Shown: positions 8,658 through 18,195, numbered from the stretch's first letter. The stretch: 64,000 nucleotides of DNA from Nannocystaceae bacterium (GCA_019694555.1 JAIBBS010000015.1:1-64000); one strand, 5' to 3'. Translations and numbers: made by a program. The notes: generated by a model from the letters alone, not told the origin.

Positions 8658-9542
8658 TCACTGGCCCCACGTCGGCGGCACCATCGCCACTGCGGCGCGG
8701 GCCCAGCAGCTGAGATCGGTGCCGACGCTGGTGATGAACATGCGCTCGAGCGTGCCCATGCCGCGCGAACCGCAGACGATCATCGGCGAGCCCTCGACCT
8801 CCGCGATCGAGGTGAGCCGCGCGATGACGTCGCCGTGCGAGACGATCGCCGCCGCGGACTCGAGGCCGTGGTTGGCCATCCACGCCTTGAGGTCCTTCTC
8901 GCGATCCAGGCCCGACTGGCTCAGGAATTGATCGACGGTCGCGTCCGGCAGGTAGCGCGACATGTCCGAGTCCGCCGGCACGATGTGCGCGACCACCAGC
9001 GGCCGCCCGGTCGCGTGCGACAGACGCAGCGCGAAGCGAGCCGCCGAGCCCGCGGTCTCCTCGAGATCCGTCGCGAGCATGATCGGGCCCTTGCCCACCG
9101 CGTCGCGTCGCAGATCCGGCGGCACGACCACGGTCGGGCACGGCAGCTTTCGCACCAACCGGCGCGCGACCCGACCCAGGCGCACGAGGTTGCGCTCGGA
9201 CGCGGGTGCCTGGCGACCGATGATCAGCGCGTCGCCGTGAACGGCGTCGAACTCGCGCACCAGCGCCTCGTCGGCCACCACGCCGCGGACGATCTTGGCC
9301 GGCTGCGACAGCCCACCGATCTGTGCGCGGTCGAGCTGGTCGGTCGCGGCACGCCGCGCCAGATCCTCGACCGCGTCGATGTGCTGGTGCCGCAGCACCT
9401 GCAGCAGGTACGACTCCTCGAGCACGTGCACGGGCACGAACTCCGGCCGCGCCGTGCCCGCGGTGTTCTCCGCCAGCCAGCCCGCGAAGTGCAGCGCACC
9501 CGCTGCGGTCTCACGCAGATCGACACCGATGATCCATTTCAT
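8658..9542 (-). CDS. universal stress protein, tandem UspA domains
   Basis: A 294-residue cytoplasmic protein made of two UspA domains (about 1-145 and 152-294). The first domain ends with 'LVRKLPCPTVVVPPD' and the second begins 'PIMLATDLEET'. The second keeps a nucleotide-binding type loop, 'IVCGSRGMGTLERMFITSV', close to the GxxG-9x-G(S/T) ATP motif, although the last residues are VGTD rather than the usual GS. Usp proteins bind ATP or act as stress-linked partners, with no fixed enzymatic role. The start MKWIIGVDL fits the usual beta-1 strand. Possibly co-transcribed with the downstream esterase. Confidence 0.88.
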   Translation of the reverse strand: MKWIIGVDLRETAAGALHFAGWLAENTAGTARPEFVPVHVLEESYLLQVLRHQHIDAVEDLARRAATDQLDRAQIGGLSQPAKIVRGVVADEALVREFDAVHGDALIIGRQAPASERNLVRLGRVARRLVRKLPCPTVVVPPDLRRDAVGKGPIMLATDLEETAGSAARFALRLSHATGRPLVVAHIVPADSDMSRYLPDATVDQFLSQSGLDREKDLKAWMANHGLESAAAIVSHGDVIARLTSIAEVEGSPMIVCGSRGMGTLERMFITSVGTDLSCWARAAVAMVPPTWGQ

Positions 9543-9679
9543 GGCCGCTCGCTCCCGGCGCGCAGGATAGCATCGCGGCGGCCGGGCGCGCGCGGGCACG
9601 GCCGAGCGACCGCCGCCTGGCGGCGCCGCGCTCGCCCGCGGGCCTTGCCCCGCGCCGGCGGGTCTGCAACAAGTCCCGG

Positions 9680-10750
9680 GTGCCCGCGTTCGTGTTCGCG
9701 ACCTGTCTGCCGCGCTCGGCCGCGTGGCTCAAACGCGACCTCGCGCGCACGCGGCCGGATCTGCGGTTGGCGTTCTCGCGGCCGGGCCTGCTGACGATGC
9801 GCACCGACGCCGCGCTGGCCGAGCCCGAGCCGGTCTCGCCGTTCGTGCGTGCGAGCGGTCACTCGCTGGGCTTCGCTGACACCGCCGCGGAGGTCGCCGC
9901 GCTCGCGGCCACGCTGCCGCACCCGTTGCGCGTGCACGTGTTCGCCCGCGATCCCGCGGATCCCGACCGCGATCCCGAGGACCCCGCGACGGTCGAGCGC
10001 GTGCGCGCCGAGGTGCTCGCCGCGCTCGGCGACGCGGCGCTGCCCGAGCCGCGCGCGCAGGCGGGCGAGCTCGTGCTCGACGTCGTGTTGCCACCGCCAG
10101 GCCTGAGCGACCGCATGCTGGTGGGCTGGCATCGCCACGACGCGCGCCGCGGTGATGCACCCGGCGGCGTGCGTCGTGTGTCGCTGCCGCCCGACGTGCC
10201 CTCGCGCGCGTGGGCGAAGCTCGAGGAGGCGCTGGCGTGGTCGCGGCTGCCGCTGCGCGAGGGCGACGTCGTGGTCGAGATCGGCGCCGCGCCCGGCGGT
10301 GCCGCGCTCGCGCTGCTGCAACGCGGCGCCGAGGTCATCGGCATCGACCCCGCGCGCATGGACCCGCGCGTGATGGCCTACGGCGAGCGGGGCCGCTTCC
10401 GCCACCTGGGCATCCACGCCGAGCGGGTCCGCACCGCCGACCTGCCGCAGCGCGTCGACTGGCTCGTGCTCGACGCGAACGTCTCGCCGCACCGCGCGAT
10501 GACGGCGGTGACGCACCTGCTGGCGCTGCGCGGGCGCTCGATCCGGGGCCTGCTGCTCACGCTCAAGCTCAACGACGACGGCGTGGTCGACGACCTGCCG
10601 CAGCTGCTCGCACGCGTGGCCGAGATCGCCGGCGTCGACGCGCTGCGCGTCACGCAGCTGCCCAGCGCGCACCAGGAGGTCGTGGTCTGGGCCGCGCGTG
10701 AGCCCGCGCCGGGGTCCACGCCGCGTCGAGCTGCACGCGCGCCCCGGTGA
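9680..10750 (+). CDS. FtsJ/RlmM-like 2'-O-ribose RNA methyltransferase
   Basis: A 356-residue protein with a C-terminal Rossmann methyltransferase. The SAM motif EIGAAPGG is at about residues 200-207, followed by 'GIDPARMDPRV'. The catalytic Lys tetrad elements of RlmM/FtsJ enzymes are visible: 'SRAWAKLEEA' at about 175-184, 'LVLDAN', and 'LLLTLKLN'. The N-terminal part ('LAFSRPG' near 30-36 and a THUMP-like middle) matches the RlmM layout rather than the short RlmE. RlmM methylates C2498 of 23S rRNA in E. coli; whether that base is the target here is inference. The start is a GTG. The C-terminal ~20 residues are Arg/Pro-rich and poorly defined. Confidence 0.82.
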   Translation: MPAFVFATCLPRSAAWLKRDLARTRPDLRLAFSRPGLLTMRTDAALAEPEPVSPFVRASGHSLGFADTAAEVAALAATLPHPLRVHVFARDPADPDRDPEDPATVERVRAEVLAALGDAALPEPRAQAGELVLDVVLPPPGLSDRMLVGWHRHDARRGDAPGGVRRVSLPPDVPSRAWAKLEEALAWSRLPLREGDVVVEIGAAPGGAALALLQRGAEVIGIDPARMDPRVMAYGERGRFRHLGIHAERVRTADLPQRVDWLVLDANVSPHRAMTAVTHLLALRGRSIRGLLLTLKLNDDGVVDDLPQLLARVAEIAGVDALRVTQLPSAHQEVVVWAAREPAPGSTPRRAARAPR

Positions 10751-10877
10751 CGCGCGCGACCGCCAACCGCGTTGGCGCCGGTGCGCGCGCCGAGCCGCGT
10801 GCAGCCGCCGCGGCCGCGCGCGCGGGCCTCGGTTTTGCTTCCGGCATGCAGGCTGCAGCGCTACCCTTGCGCCGACG

Positions 10878-13190
10878 ATGGACTCCAACGCGCTGACCGA
10901 GCTCGCAGCACGGCTGTGGCAACCCTGGGCCGCCGCATGGGTGCTCGCAATCGCGGCGATCGTGACCATCGCGACCATGGCGGTGCAGCTGCGCGGTCTG
11001 CCGGCCGGCGTGCGCGGTGTGCTGCGCAGCCACGGCCCCGCGCGCACCGGCACGCTCGCGGCGCTGCTGGTCGGCACCGGCGGTGGTGCGCTGGGTGCCG
11101 GCGCGCTCGCGGTGCAGTGGGGTGGTCGCGGCGCGATCGTGTGGATGTGGATCACGATGGTGCTGGTGATGGCGTGGCGCTTCGGCGAGGCCGCGCTGCA
11201 CGAGCGTGACGGCGGTGCGAAGACCTCGACGCCGAGCAAGCCCTCGGCGGTGGCGGTCGCATCGATGCTGGTCGCGATCGCGGTCGCCGGTGCGATCGCG
11301 GGGCAGCAGACCGGCGCGCTGGTCGACGGGCTGTGGGACACCACGCCGCTGCGCGCCGCGATCGCGCTGGGCGTGGTCGCGGTGCCGCTGCTGTGGCTCG
11401 ACGCCGGCCGACGCCTGCTGCTGCGGCTCGCGCCGCTGGCCCTGCTGGCGTGGGTCGTGCTCGCGCTGATGCTGCTGAGCCGCGACGAGCTGCAGCTGCA
11501 GCTCGCGCTGGGCGACGCGTGGAGCGAGGCCTTCGGCCTGCGCGCGAGCACCGTGGGTGTGATCGCCGGCGGTGCGGCGCAGGCGTTCGCGGAGGGTGTG
11601 CTCGCGGCGGCGATCGCCGGCGGCATCGGCCCCGCGGGTGCGCCGAGCACCGCGCCCTCGCGCACCGCCATGCTCGCGCCGCTGCTGGGCGTGGGCCTGT
11701 GCGGCTCGCTGGCGGCGCTCGCCACCGCGACCGCGCCGCAGCGCGACTCGCTGGTGTTGCCCGAGCCGCTGCCGCTCGAGCGCAACCACTCCCGTGGGCT
11801 GCGACCGAGCCAGCAGGTGGGTCAGACCATCGTGCTGCCCACCGACACGCCGTTGCGCGACGGTGGCCACTACGCGTTCCGCATCCGCGGCAACCCCCGC
11901 GGCACGCCGTTCGCGAAGCTCGAGACCAAGGACAACGCGGTGATCCTGCCGGCGTGGGCGGTCGCGCAGGACGTCCACGAGATCGTCTTTCGCATGAAGG
12001 AGAAGGATCCCGCCTCGAAGCTGATGAGCTGGGACGTCCGCATCCCGTGCAATCGCGAGGTCATCCCCGGCAGCGGCGGCGCCGATCTCTTGAAGCTGAC
12101 GCCGGTCAACCCCGACCTCGAGCTCAAGAAGCTGGTCGCGTACTACGAGCTGTCCGCGCAGCCGTACGTGCCGCTGGCCGACTTCTCCTTCATCGGCAAG
12201 GTCGACACCGCGCAGAGCCCCGACAGCGCGCTGGGCGAGCACCTCGCGATGTACGAGGCCGAGGGTGCCGACCGGCCCTTCAATCCCAAGCTGCACGAGT
12301 TCTTCCGCGGTGGCTTCCGCGGGCCCTACGCCGACATCGAGACCGAGCGTCCGCCGTGGGCGTGGATCACCGTGCCGGGCTTCGACGCCGAGATCGGCAC
12401 CCGCGTCGCGCTGCGGCTGCCGGCGTCGCCGCGCGGCGAGCCGCTGCTGCGACTCAACCGGGCCGGTGGCGCCGAGTCGCCGCCGTGGGACGTCCTGATG
12501 GGCGCGCGCGAGTTGGTGCTGCGCCACAACACCGACCCCGAGCAGGACATCGTGGTGCCGGTGAAGACCAAGCTCGATGGCTACCGCATCCGCTACGAGC
12601 CGCTCGACCCGCAGTGGGAGGACTTCCGCAAGCTCGCGTCGATGACCCAGTACGCGCCCACGCCGTTCGTGCGCGTGCGCGACGTCGACTTCGAGGCCGA
12701 GGTCCACGGCGACACACGCCTGCCGCCCGAGCATGCGGGTCGACGCGCGCTGGTGCCGTTGCACGCGCTCGCCGAGCCGCAGGGCGCGTGGGGCGAGGTG
12801 TTGCCGTACCAGCCGCATCCGATGGAGCTCGTCGCTGCCGGCATGCACGGGCCGGTGCTCGCGCGCGACGGCGCCGCGAGCGTGGCCGGCCGTCTGCGCG
12901 ACGAGTCGCCCGAGCAGCCGCGCTGGCTCGGACACCTCGCGGCGCTGGCCGGCTTCGTGCTCTCGCTCGGCGCGGCCGCGGCGTGGACCGAGTCGCTGGC
13001 GTCGCGGTGGTCGCCGCGACTGCTCGCGCCGGTGATCGGCGGCGCGATGGTGGCCGGCGGCGCGATGCAGTGGCCGGTGGCGCAGGCCTTCACGGCGCTG
13101 GTGCTCGCACTCGCGGCCGCGCTCGGCGGCGTCGCGGTGCTGCGCGGCCTGTCGGTGCTGCGGGCAGCGGCGCGCTCGCGCACGCCGTAG
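10878..13190 (+). CDS. degenerate AGCS (Na+/alanine symporter)-like membrane protein with large soluble insertion
   Basis: A 770-residue protein. The N-terminal ~290 residues are hydrophobic, with segments resembling the sodium:alanine symporter family: 'TLAALLVGTGGGALGAGAL' followed by 'AIVWMWITMVLVMAWRFGEA' matches the AGCS pattern GTGN..GPGAxFWMWxTAxxGMAxKFxE. From about 300 to 695 a soluble domain of unknown family ('GGHYAFRIRGNPRGTPFAKL...') is inserted before three final hydrophobic segments. Key AGCS residues such as the Asn of GTGN are missing, so transport is doubtful. The ATG at 10878 is the first start that gives a membrane-type N-terminus. Ends 6 bp from the convergent thioredoxin gene. 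Confidence 0.72.
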   Translation: MDSNALTELAARLWQPWAAAWVLAIAAIVTIATMAVQLRGLPAGVRGVLRSHGPARTGTLAALLVGTGGGALGAGALAVQWGGRGAIVWMWITMVLVMAWRFGEAALHERDGGAKTSTPSKPSAVAVASMLVAIAVAGAIAGQQTGALVDGLWDTTPLRAAIALGVVAVPLLWLDAGRRLLLRLAPLALLAWVVLALMLLSRDELQLQLALGDAWSEAFGLRASTVGVIAGGAAQAFAEGVLAAAIAGGIGPAGAPSTAPSRTAMLAPLLGVGLCGSLAALATATAPQRDSLVLPEPLPLERNHSRGLRPSQQVGQTIVLPTDTPLRDGGHYAFRIRGNPRGTPFAKLETKDNAVILPAWAVAQDVHEIVFRMKEKDPASKLMSWDVRIPCNREVIPGSGGADLLKLTPVNPDLELKKLVAYYELSAQPYVPLADFSFIGKVDTAQSPDSALGEHLAMYEAEGADRPFNPKLHEFFRGGFRGPYADIETERPPWAWITVPGFDAEIGTRVALRLPASPRGEPLLRLNRAGGAESPPWDVLMGARELVLRHNTDPEQDIVVPVKTKLDGYRIRYEPLDPQWEDFRKLASMTQYAPTPFVRVRDVDFEAEVHGDTRLPPEHAGRRALVPLHALAEPQGAWGEVLPYQPHPMELVAAGMHGPVLARDGAASVAGRLRDESPEQPRWLGHLAALAGFVLSLGAAAAWTESLASRWSPRLLAPVIGGAMVAGGAMQWPVAQAFTALVLALAAALGGVAVLRGLSVLRAAARSRTP

Positions 13191-13196
13191 CGACGG

Positions 13197-13754
13197 TCAG
13201 CCCGGCGGCGACTCGCGCAGCAGCGCGGCGACATCGTCCGCGATGGTGTCGCCCGAGACGCGGCCCTGGTGGACGCGGCGGAGCTTGCCCTCGCGATCGA
13301 AGATGGCCGTGTGCGGGATCGGCCCGACGCCGAAGGCCCGCGCCATGCGACCGTCGTCGAGCGCGATGGGCACGCGCATGCGCGTCGACGCGCGGTAGCG
13401 CTGGGTCAGGCCGCGGACCTCCTCGAGCGACAACCCGCCGCCCTCGCGGTTGACCGCGAGAAAGCCCACCTGCGCGGGGTCGTAGTCGTCGAGCATCGCG
13501 TCGAGCTCGTCGAGCTCGTCGCGGCAGTACGGACACCACGTGGCCCAGAACGTCACCACGTGCACGCGCCCCACGAGGTCGGCCTGCGCGAAACGGCCGC
13601 CATCGAGCAGCAGCACCTCGAACGGCGGCACCGGCTTGCCCGGCGCCAGCGGGGCCAAGCGATCGTAGCTGCGCACGCCGTGCACGAGATCGACGCCCGC
13701 GGACGCGAGCACGAGCGCAGCGAAGCCGGCGGCGACGAGCTTGCGTGCGATCAC
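13197..13754 (-). CDS. TlpA/ResA-like thiol-disulfide oxidoreductase
   Basis: A 185-residue thioredoxin-fold protein with one N-terminal hydrophobic anchor (about 6-22), then 'GKPVPPFEVLLLDGG' and the active site WCPYC within 'VVTFWATWCPYCRDEL'. A cis-Pro appears in 'GVGPIPHTAIFD'. Membrane-anchored family members reduce or exchange disulfides in the periplasm, for example in cytochrome c maturation. The GTG start at 13754 overlaps the upstream stop as GTGA (4 nt), which fixes the start and implies coupling. It is the last gene of the coaX operon. No cytochrome genes are nearby, so its client is unknown. Confidence 0.88.
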   Translation of the reverse strand: MIARKLVAAGFAALVLASAGVDLVHGVRSYDRLAPLAPGKPVPPFEVLLLDGGRFAQADLVGRVHVVTFWATWCPYCRDELDELDAMLDDYDPAQVGFLAVNREGGGLSLEEVRGLTQRYRASTRMRVPIALDDGRMARAFGVGPIPHTAIFDREGKLRRVHQGRVSGDTIADDVAALLRESPPG

Positions 13755-14227
13755 GACGGTCGCTCCGTTCGCGCGGCGATGGCCGGCCGCACCCACGCCG
13801 CGAACGCGATCGCGGCGACGCCTGCCAGCAGCGGCGGCAACCAGCCCCAGCGCGGGTGCCACAGACCCACGGCAGCGCCCAGGTGCAGCGCGGCCCCGAC
13901 CGCGATCATCGGCGCGAGCAGGGTCCCGGCCCGATACGCGCGCGCGCGCCCGAGCACCAGCTCGATGGCGAAGGTCGCGACGTACGGTGGCAGCAGCGCG
14001 ATCGCGACATCGGCGACCGCGAGCAACGTCGCGCCCAGGGTGCGCAGCGCGGCCACGCGCGCGACGACCTCGACCAGATCGAACACCGCGGTCGCGAGCA
14101 GCCACGCCAGCAGCGCCCAGCTGCCGTCGCGCGCGCCCTCGTCGGGGCGCAGCGCCGCCAAGGTGGTGCGCGGCGCCGCGAGCACGCCGGCCTGCCGCCA
14201 CAGCCACGCCACCACGCCGCGGATCAC
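13751..14227 (-). CDS. Yip1-like small integral membrane protein
   Basis: A 158-residue protein with about five hydrophobic segments. The N-terminus 'VVAWLWRQAGVLAAPRTTLAAL' resembles the amphipathic start of Yip1/DUF1282-type proteins. No catalytic residues are visible. Both ends overlap neighbours by 4 nt (GTGA at 14224-14227 with the upstream gene and GTGA at 13751-13754 with the downstream gene), so start and operon membership are well supported. Function is unknown. Confidence 0.75.
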   Translation of the reverse strand: MIRGVVAWLWRQAGVLAAPRTTLAALRPDEGARDGSWALLAWLLATAVFDLVEVVARVAALRTLGATLLAVADVAIALLPPYVATFAIELVLGRARAYRAGTLLAPMIAVGAALHLGAAVGLWHPRWGWLPPLLAGVAAIAFAAWVRPAIAARTERPS

Positions 14228-15483
14228 TTGCGCTGCTCCAACTTGCGCCGCGCCGCAGTCGCCAGCGCCGAGGGGATGTTCTTCGAGAACGCCACCTTCT
14301 TCACGTCGTGCGGGTACAGCCGCCCGAGGAAGCCCATGGCAGTGGCCATCGGCGTCTTGGGGTTGAGCACGAGGTGCAGCTGGATCGAGTACATCTTGGT
14401 CCACTCGCGCCGCTTCGAGATGTACGAGATGACCTCGCGCGCGAGCGTGCGGTTGGCGGCGTAGCCGACGACCTCGTTGTCGTTGACCTTGGGCGACTTG
14501 ATCGCGCTCATGGCCACGGCCTTGTTGCTGTCGCGCACGAGCACGAAGCGCTCGAAGTTGCCGCCGATCAGCGCCAGCCGCATCTTCTCCATGGGCTTGA
14601 GCTTGGAGATGGTGAAGAACAGACCCTGGCCGCCGGTCGCACGCTCGACCGCGGCCACGGCCGCCTGCTGCACCGCCTCGTCCACGGGCTCGTCCTGCTC
14701 GGCGTCGAGCGGCAGCGAGAGATCGTCGGTCGCGCTCTGGGCCAGCAGCGCCTCGAGGTCGAAGCCGGCCGGCACGTCGTCGGAGATGCCGTCGAGATCG
14801 ACCGTGTCGCCCACGCCGGCGGCGACCACCTGCTCGATGGCCTTGGCGTGGCTCTGCTGCAGCCCGGCGGTGGCCTGACGGAACATGTCGTCGCGCTCGG
14901 GGTCGGCGCTGGACTCCGCGAGTGCGGCGCGGATCTCGTCCATGTTGGGCAGGCGCACGTCGATGTTCTCGCGCACCGCGAACTCCAGCATGCGGTGCAC
15001 CACGCTCATGCGGCAGTTGGGGTTCTGGTACAGCGCCTCCACGATGGCGGGAAATCGCGACCATCGCTCCTGGTTGTCCGCCAGCACGTCGCAGATCGCA
15101 TCGGGGCAGATGCGCGCGATGCCGCCGAGGGTCTCGTCGGCGACCTGACGGTGACGCACCACGCGATCGAGCACGTCGACGTTGCGCGGCAGCTTGCGCC
15201 CGAGCAGATCGAGCACGCCCGCGGGCAGCGCGGGGTCGTCGAGCGCACCGTTGAGGATCGCCGGCGGCAGGCCCTCGAGGGTCTTGGCCGCCACGGTCGC
15301 GAGGTCCGGATCGTTGCTGACCCAGATCTGGTACAGCGCCACCAGCAGGTCGCGCGGGGGCAACGGCGCCAGGCCGCGCGCGACCATGCCGCGCAGCGGT
15401 GCGGGCGCGTCGGGACCGACGACACGCCAGACGCCGGGGCCGGCCTCGGCCTGTTCGAGTGTGCGGTGCGCGAACGCGGCCAT
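14224..15483 (-). CDS. conserved hypothetical protein, HEAT-like N-terminus
   Basis: A 419-residue soluble protein, no signal or membrane segment. Residues ~10-165 look like a helical-repeat (HEAT/DUF2336-like) region, with a short leucine-spaced helix roughly every 25 residues. Residues ~190-270 are acidic and low in hydrophobics, a likely linker. The C-terminal ~120 residues contain a compact part with 'EKMRLALIGGNFERFVLVRD' and 'NKAVAMSAIKSPKVNDNEV'. I recognise this only as the type of protein annotated hypothetical in deltaproteobacterial genomes. It sits between coaX (19 bp upstream) and a Yip1-like gene (overlap), so it is part of this operon. Confidence 0.75.
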   Translation of the reverse strand: MAAFAHRTLEQAEAGPGVWRVVGPDAPAPLRGMVARGLAPLPPRDLLVALYQIWVSNDPDLATVAAKTLEGLPPAILNGALDDPALPAGVLDLLGRKLPRNVDVLDRVVRHRQVADETLGGIARICPDAICDVLADNQERWSRFPAIVEALYQNPNCRMSVVHRMLEFAVRENIDVRLPNMDEIRAALAESSADPERDDMFRQATAGLQQSHAKAIEQVVAAGVGDTVDLDGISDDVPAGFDLEALLAQSATDDLSLPLDAEQDEPVDEAVQQAAVAAVERATGGQGLFFTISKLKPMEKMRLALIGGNFERFVLVRDSNKAVAMSAIKSPKVNDNEVVGYAANRTLAREVISYISKRREWTKMYSIQLHLVLNPKTPMATAMGFLGRLYPHDVKKVAFSKNIPSALATAARRKLEQRK

Positions 15484-15502
15484 GGCCCTCGCCTTTCGTG
15501 AC

Positions 15503-16282
15503 TCACTTGCCGCGGTTGCGGGCGTGGATGATGCGAAGGCCCTCGAGCACGAGCGCATCGTCGACGCGATCGATGGCGTCGGTGTGCGCGGCGAGGCTGG
15601 CGGCGAAGCCACCGGTCGCGACCACGCGCACCGGGAAGTCGACCTCGCCGCGGATGCGCGCGATCAGGCCCTCGACCAGGCCGAGGTAGCCGTGGACCAG
15701 GCCCGACTGGATCGCGCCGACGGTGTTGCGACCGATCACGCGATCGGGTTTTGCGGTGTCGACCCGCGGCAGCTTGGCCGCGCGCGCGAACAGGGCATCG
15801 GCGCTGATGCCGATACCGGGCGCGATCGCGCCGCCGAGGTACTCGGGCGCGGGCGAGACCACGTCGAAGGTCGTCGCGGTGCCGAAGTCGACCACGATCA
15901 CGCCGCCACCGGGCTCCGCGTGGTGCTCGTGGGCCGCGACCGCGGTGACGATGCGGTCGGCACCGACGTCCTGCGGTGGGTCGTAGCGGATCGGCATGCC
16001 GGTGCGCACGCCCGGACCGACCACCAGGGGTTCGAAGCCGGCGTAGCGCACCAGCGCCTCGCGCAGGGCCGAGAGCGCCGGCGGCACCACGCACGCGATG
16101 ATCGCGTCCGCGACGTCGCGCAGGCTCAGACCCGCGAGCTCCAGGCCCTGCCGCAGCGCGATCGCGACCTCGTCACGCGTCCAGCCGTGCCGCGTGGACA
16201 GGCGTAGCTCGCAGCGCAGCTGGGTCTGCGCGAACACGCCGAAGGTCGTGTGCGAGTTGCCGACGTCGATGGCGAGCAACAT
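15503..16282 (-). CDS. coaX: type III pantothenate kinase
   Basis: A 259-residue ASKHA-fold enzyme that phosphorylates pantothenate, the first step of coenzyme A synthesis. Motifs: 'LLAIDVGNSHTTFGV' at the N-terminus (phosphate 1, DVGNT-type), the 'CVVPP' stretch near 65, 'GVRTGMPIRYDPPQDVGADR' with the PxxxGxDR-like pantothenate site, 'VVDFGTATTFDVV' (phosphate 2), and 'GGAIAPGI' followed by 'TVGAIQSGLVHGY' and 'VVATGGFA'. Length is normal. It uses the ATG at 16282 and is first in the operon. Type III kinases are insensitive to CoA feedback (known of the family). Confidence 0.95.
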   Translation of the reverse strand: MLLAIDVGNSHTTFGVFAQTQLRCELRLSTRHGWTRDEVAIALRQGLELAGLSLRDVADAIIACVVPPALSALREALVRYAGFEPLVVGPGVRTGMPIRYDPPQDVGADRIVTAVAAHEHHAEPGGGVIVVDFGTATTFDVVSPAPEYLGGAIAPGIGISADALFARAAKLPRVDTAKPDRVIGRNTVGAIQSGLVHGYLGLVEGLIARIRGEVDFPVRVVATGGFAASLAAHTDAIDRVDDALVLEGLRIIHARNRGK

Positions 16283-16332
16283 CGTGGCTGCACGATACCT
16301 CGACCGGCGCGCATCTGCTACCGTCACAGGCC

Positions 16333-18195
16333 GTGGGCGACAGCGACACCCACGGCCGCGAGCCGCACGGCGCCGGCGCGCGCCCGACGGCGGGCGCGCC
16401 GGCGCAGCCGCCAGGCCACGACGACGGCGATTCCGAGCAGGGCGCGTCGCAGACCATCGCGGGTCGGACGCTGGGCGTGTTGGTGCAGTTTCGCCGTGCA
16501 GCGATTCCGAGCGCGACCTGGACCGTGCCGGTGCTGACGATCCTCGGCATCGCCAGCATGATCTACCTGCTGTCGTTCTGGCTCGACGTCGCGACCGCCG
16601 CGGTGCACCGCCAGGGCGACGACGGCGTGTCGGCCAAGGGCCTGATCGACACCGTGCTCGACCAGGACGTCGAGCAGGCGCGCAACACCCTGGGCGGCCT
16701 CGGCGAGGTCATGGCCGCGGTGCTGGGCCTGGCGCTGACGGTCTCGAGCATCATCGTGCAGTTGGCGGCGACCCGTTTCACGCCGCACATCACCTCGCTG
16801 TTCTTCCGCGCGCGCACCAACCTCGCCATCCTCGGCTTCTTCGTCACCTCGAGCGTGTACGTGCTGTGGGTGAACTTCTCGGTCGGCGATCACTACCTGC
16901 CGCACTGGGGCGTGCTGTTCTCGATGCTGCTGATGACGGCGAGCCTGTTGCTGCTGTTTCCGTACTTCGCCTACGTGTTCGACTTCCTCGATCCGGAGAA
17001 GATCGTCGGCCGCATCATGGATCACGGCCTCGCGGCCGCCAGCCCGCTGCGCGGCCGCGCCGCGCTCGACAGCGACACGCGGCAGATGCGTGCGGTGGAG
17101 GCGGTCGAGCACCTCGCCAACATCGGCCTCAACGCGCTGCAACAGAAGGACAAGGGCATCGCGTCGGAGTCGATCGACTCGCTGTGCGAGTTCGGCATCC
17201 GCTACGGCGAGACCAAGGCCGCGATGCGTCAGGACTGGCACCGCATCCCCGGCTGGAACCGCCAGAGCCCCGACTTCGTCAGCCTCTCGGACGAGGCCGT
17301 CGACGACCTGCGCCGGCGCGCGACGTGGCTCGAGTGGAAGATCCTGCGCCAGTACCAGATGCTCTTCGGTGAGGGCCTGGGCCAGATCAAGGACAGCTGC
17401 TACCTCATCGCGATCGACACCCGGCGCCTGGGCGAGGCCGCGGGGCGCCGCGGCGACGTGCATGCGCTCGATCTCGCGATCAAGTTCTTCAACACCTACC
17501 TCCGCGCGACCATGAACGCGTCGGACATCCGCACCGCGTACAACATCCTGCACCAGTACCGCCAGCTCGCGGAATTCGTGCTGGGCCACAGCCGCGAGGT
17601 CGCGAGCGACCGCGAGCGCCGCGAGAACCTCGAGCACCGCGCGCTGCAGATCGCCCGCTTCATGCGCTACTACTCCGCGATCGCGTACCAGCGCGGGCTG
17701 GCGTTCGTGACCGAGGTCATCGCCCACGACGTCGGCTCGCTGTGCGAGCTCGCGTTCTTGCAGGGCTCGCGCGCCCACGACGAGTTCCTCGCGGTGTTCC
17801 TCGCCGTCGACGAGCACGCCGAGACCAAGGAGCAGGAGAAGTCGCTGCGCGGCGTCCGTCGGGCGCAGGTCAAGCTCGCGACCACGTACCTGCGCAACGA
17901 CGCGGAGCCGCTGGCGCGACGCATCCGCGACGACATGGCCGAGGAGCCGCTCGATCGCCTGCGCAGCATCTGGCAGGAGCTCGAGTCGCTCGAGAGCCGC
18001 GAGTTCTGGGAGGTCAACGACCGCGGCACCAACTTCGACTACCTCACGCCGGAGCAGAAGACCCAGCTGGAGGTCTTCTTCGGCTGGTTCCCCGGGCTCG
18101 AGCCGCCCGCGTCGCTGCGCTCGCGTCGGACCACGTCCGCGCTGCTGCCCGAGCCCGCGCGGCCGTCGAGCGTCGCGCGCTCGGGCTCGGGCTGA
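16333..18195 (+). CDS. DUF2254-like membrane protein
   Basis: A 620-residue protein. A ~40-residue polar N-terminus precedes four hydrophobic segments at about 58-82, 124-146, 162-182 and 190-215. The run 'LALTVSSIIVQLAATRFTPH' followed by 'LAILGFFVTSSVYVLW' matches the DUF2254 predicted-membrane-protein pattern (VQLASxxFxPR ... LGxFxxTFxY). The remaining ~400 residues are soluble and helical, with a His-bearing 'VEAVEHLANIGLNALQQKDKG' segment. Function unknown. It starts with GTG and is divergent from coaX, with a 50-bp intergenic space. The C-terminal tail is Pro/Arg/Ser-rich. Confidence 0.75.
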   Translation: MGDSDTHGREPHGAGARPTAGAPAQPPGHDDGDSEQGASQTIAGRTLGVLVQFRRAAIPSATWTVPVLTILGIASMIYLLSFWLDVATAAVHRQGDDGVSAKGLIDTVLDQDVEQARNTLGGLGEVMAAVLGLALTVSSIIVQLAATRFTPHITSLFFRARTNLAILGFFVTSSVYVLWVNFSVGDHYLPHWGVLFSMLLMTASLLLLFPYFAYVFDFLDPEKIVGRIMDHGLAAASPLRGRAALDSDTRQMRAVEAVEHLANIGLNALQQKDKGIASESIDSLCEFGIRYGETKAAMRQDWHRIPGWNRQSPDFVSLSDEAVDDLRRRATWLEWKILRQYQMLFGEGLGQIKDSCYLIAIDTRRLGEAAGRRGDVHALDLAIKFFNTYLRATMNASDIRTAYNILHQYRQLAEFVLGHSREVASDRERRENLEHRALQIARFMRYYSAIAYQRGLAFVTEVIAHDVGSLCELAFLQGSRAHDEFLAVFLAVDEHAETKEQEKSLRGVRRAQVKLATTYLRNDAEPLARRIRDDMAEEPLDRLRSIWQELESLESREFWEVNDRGTNFDYLTPEQKTQLEVFFGWFPGLEPPASLRSRRTTSALLPEPARPSSVARSGSG

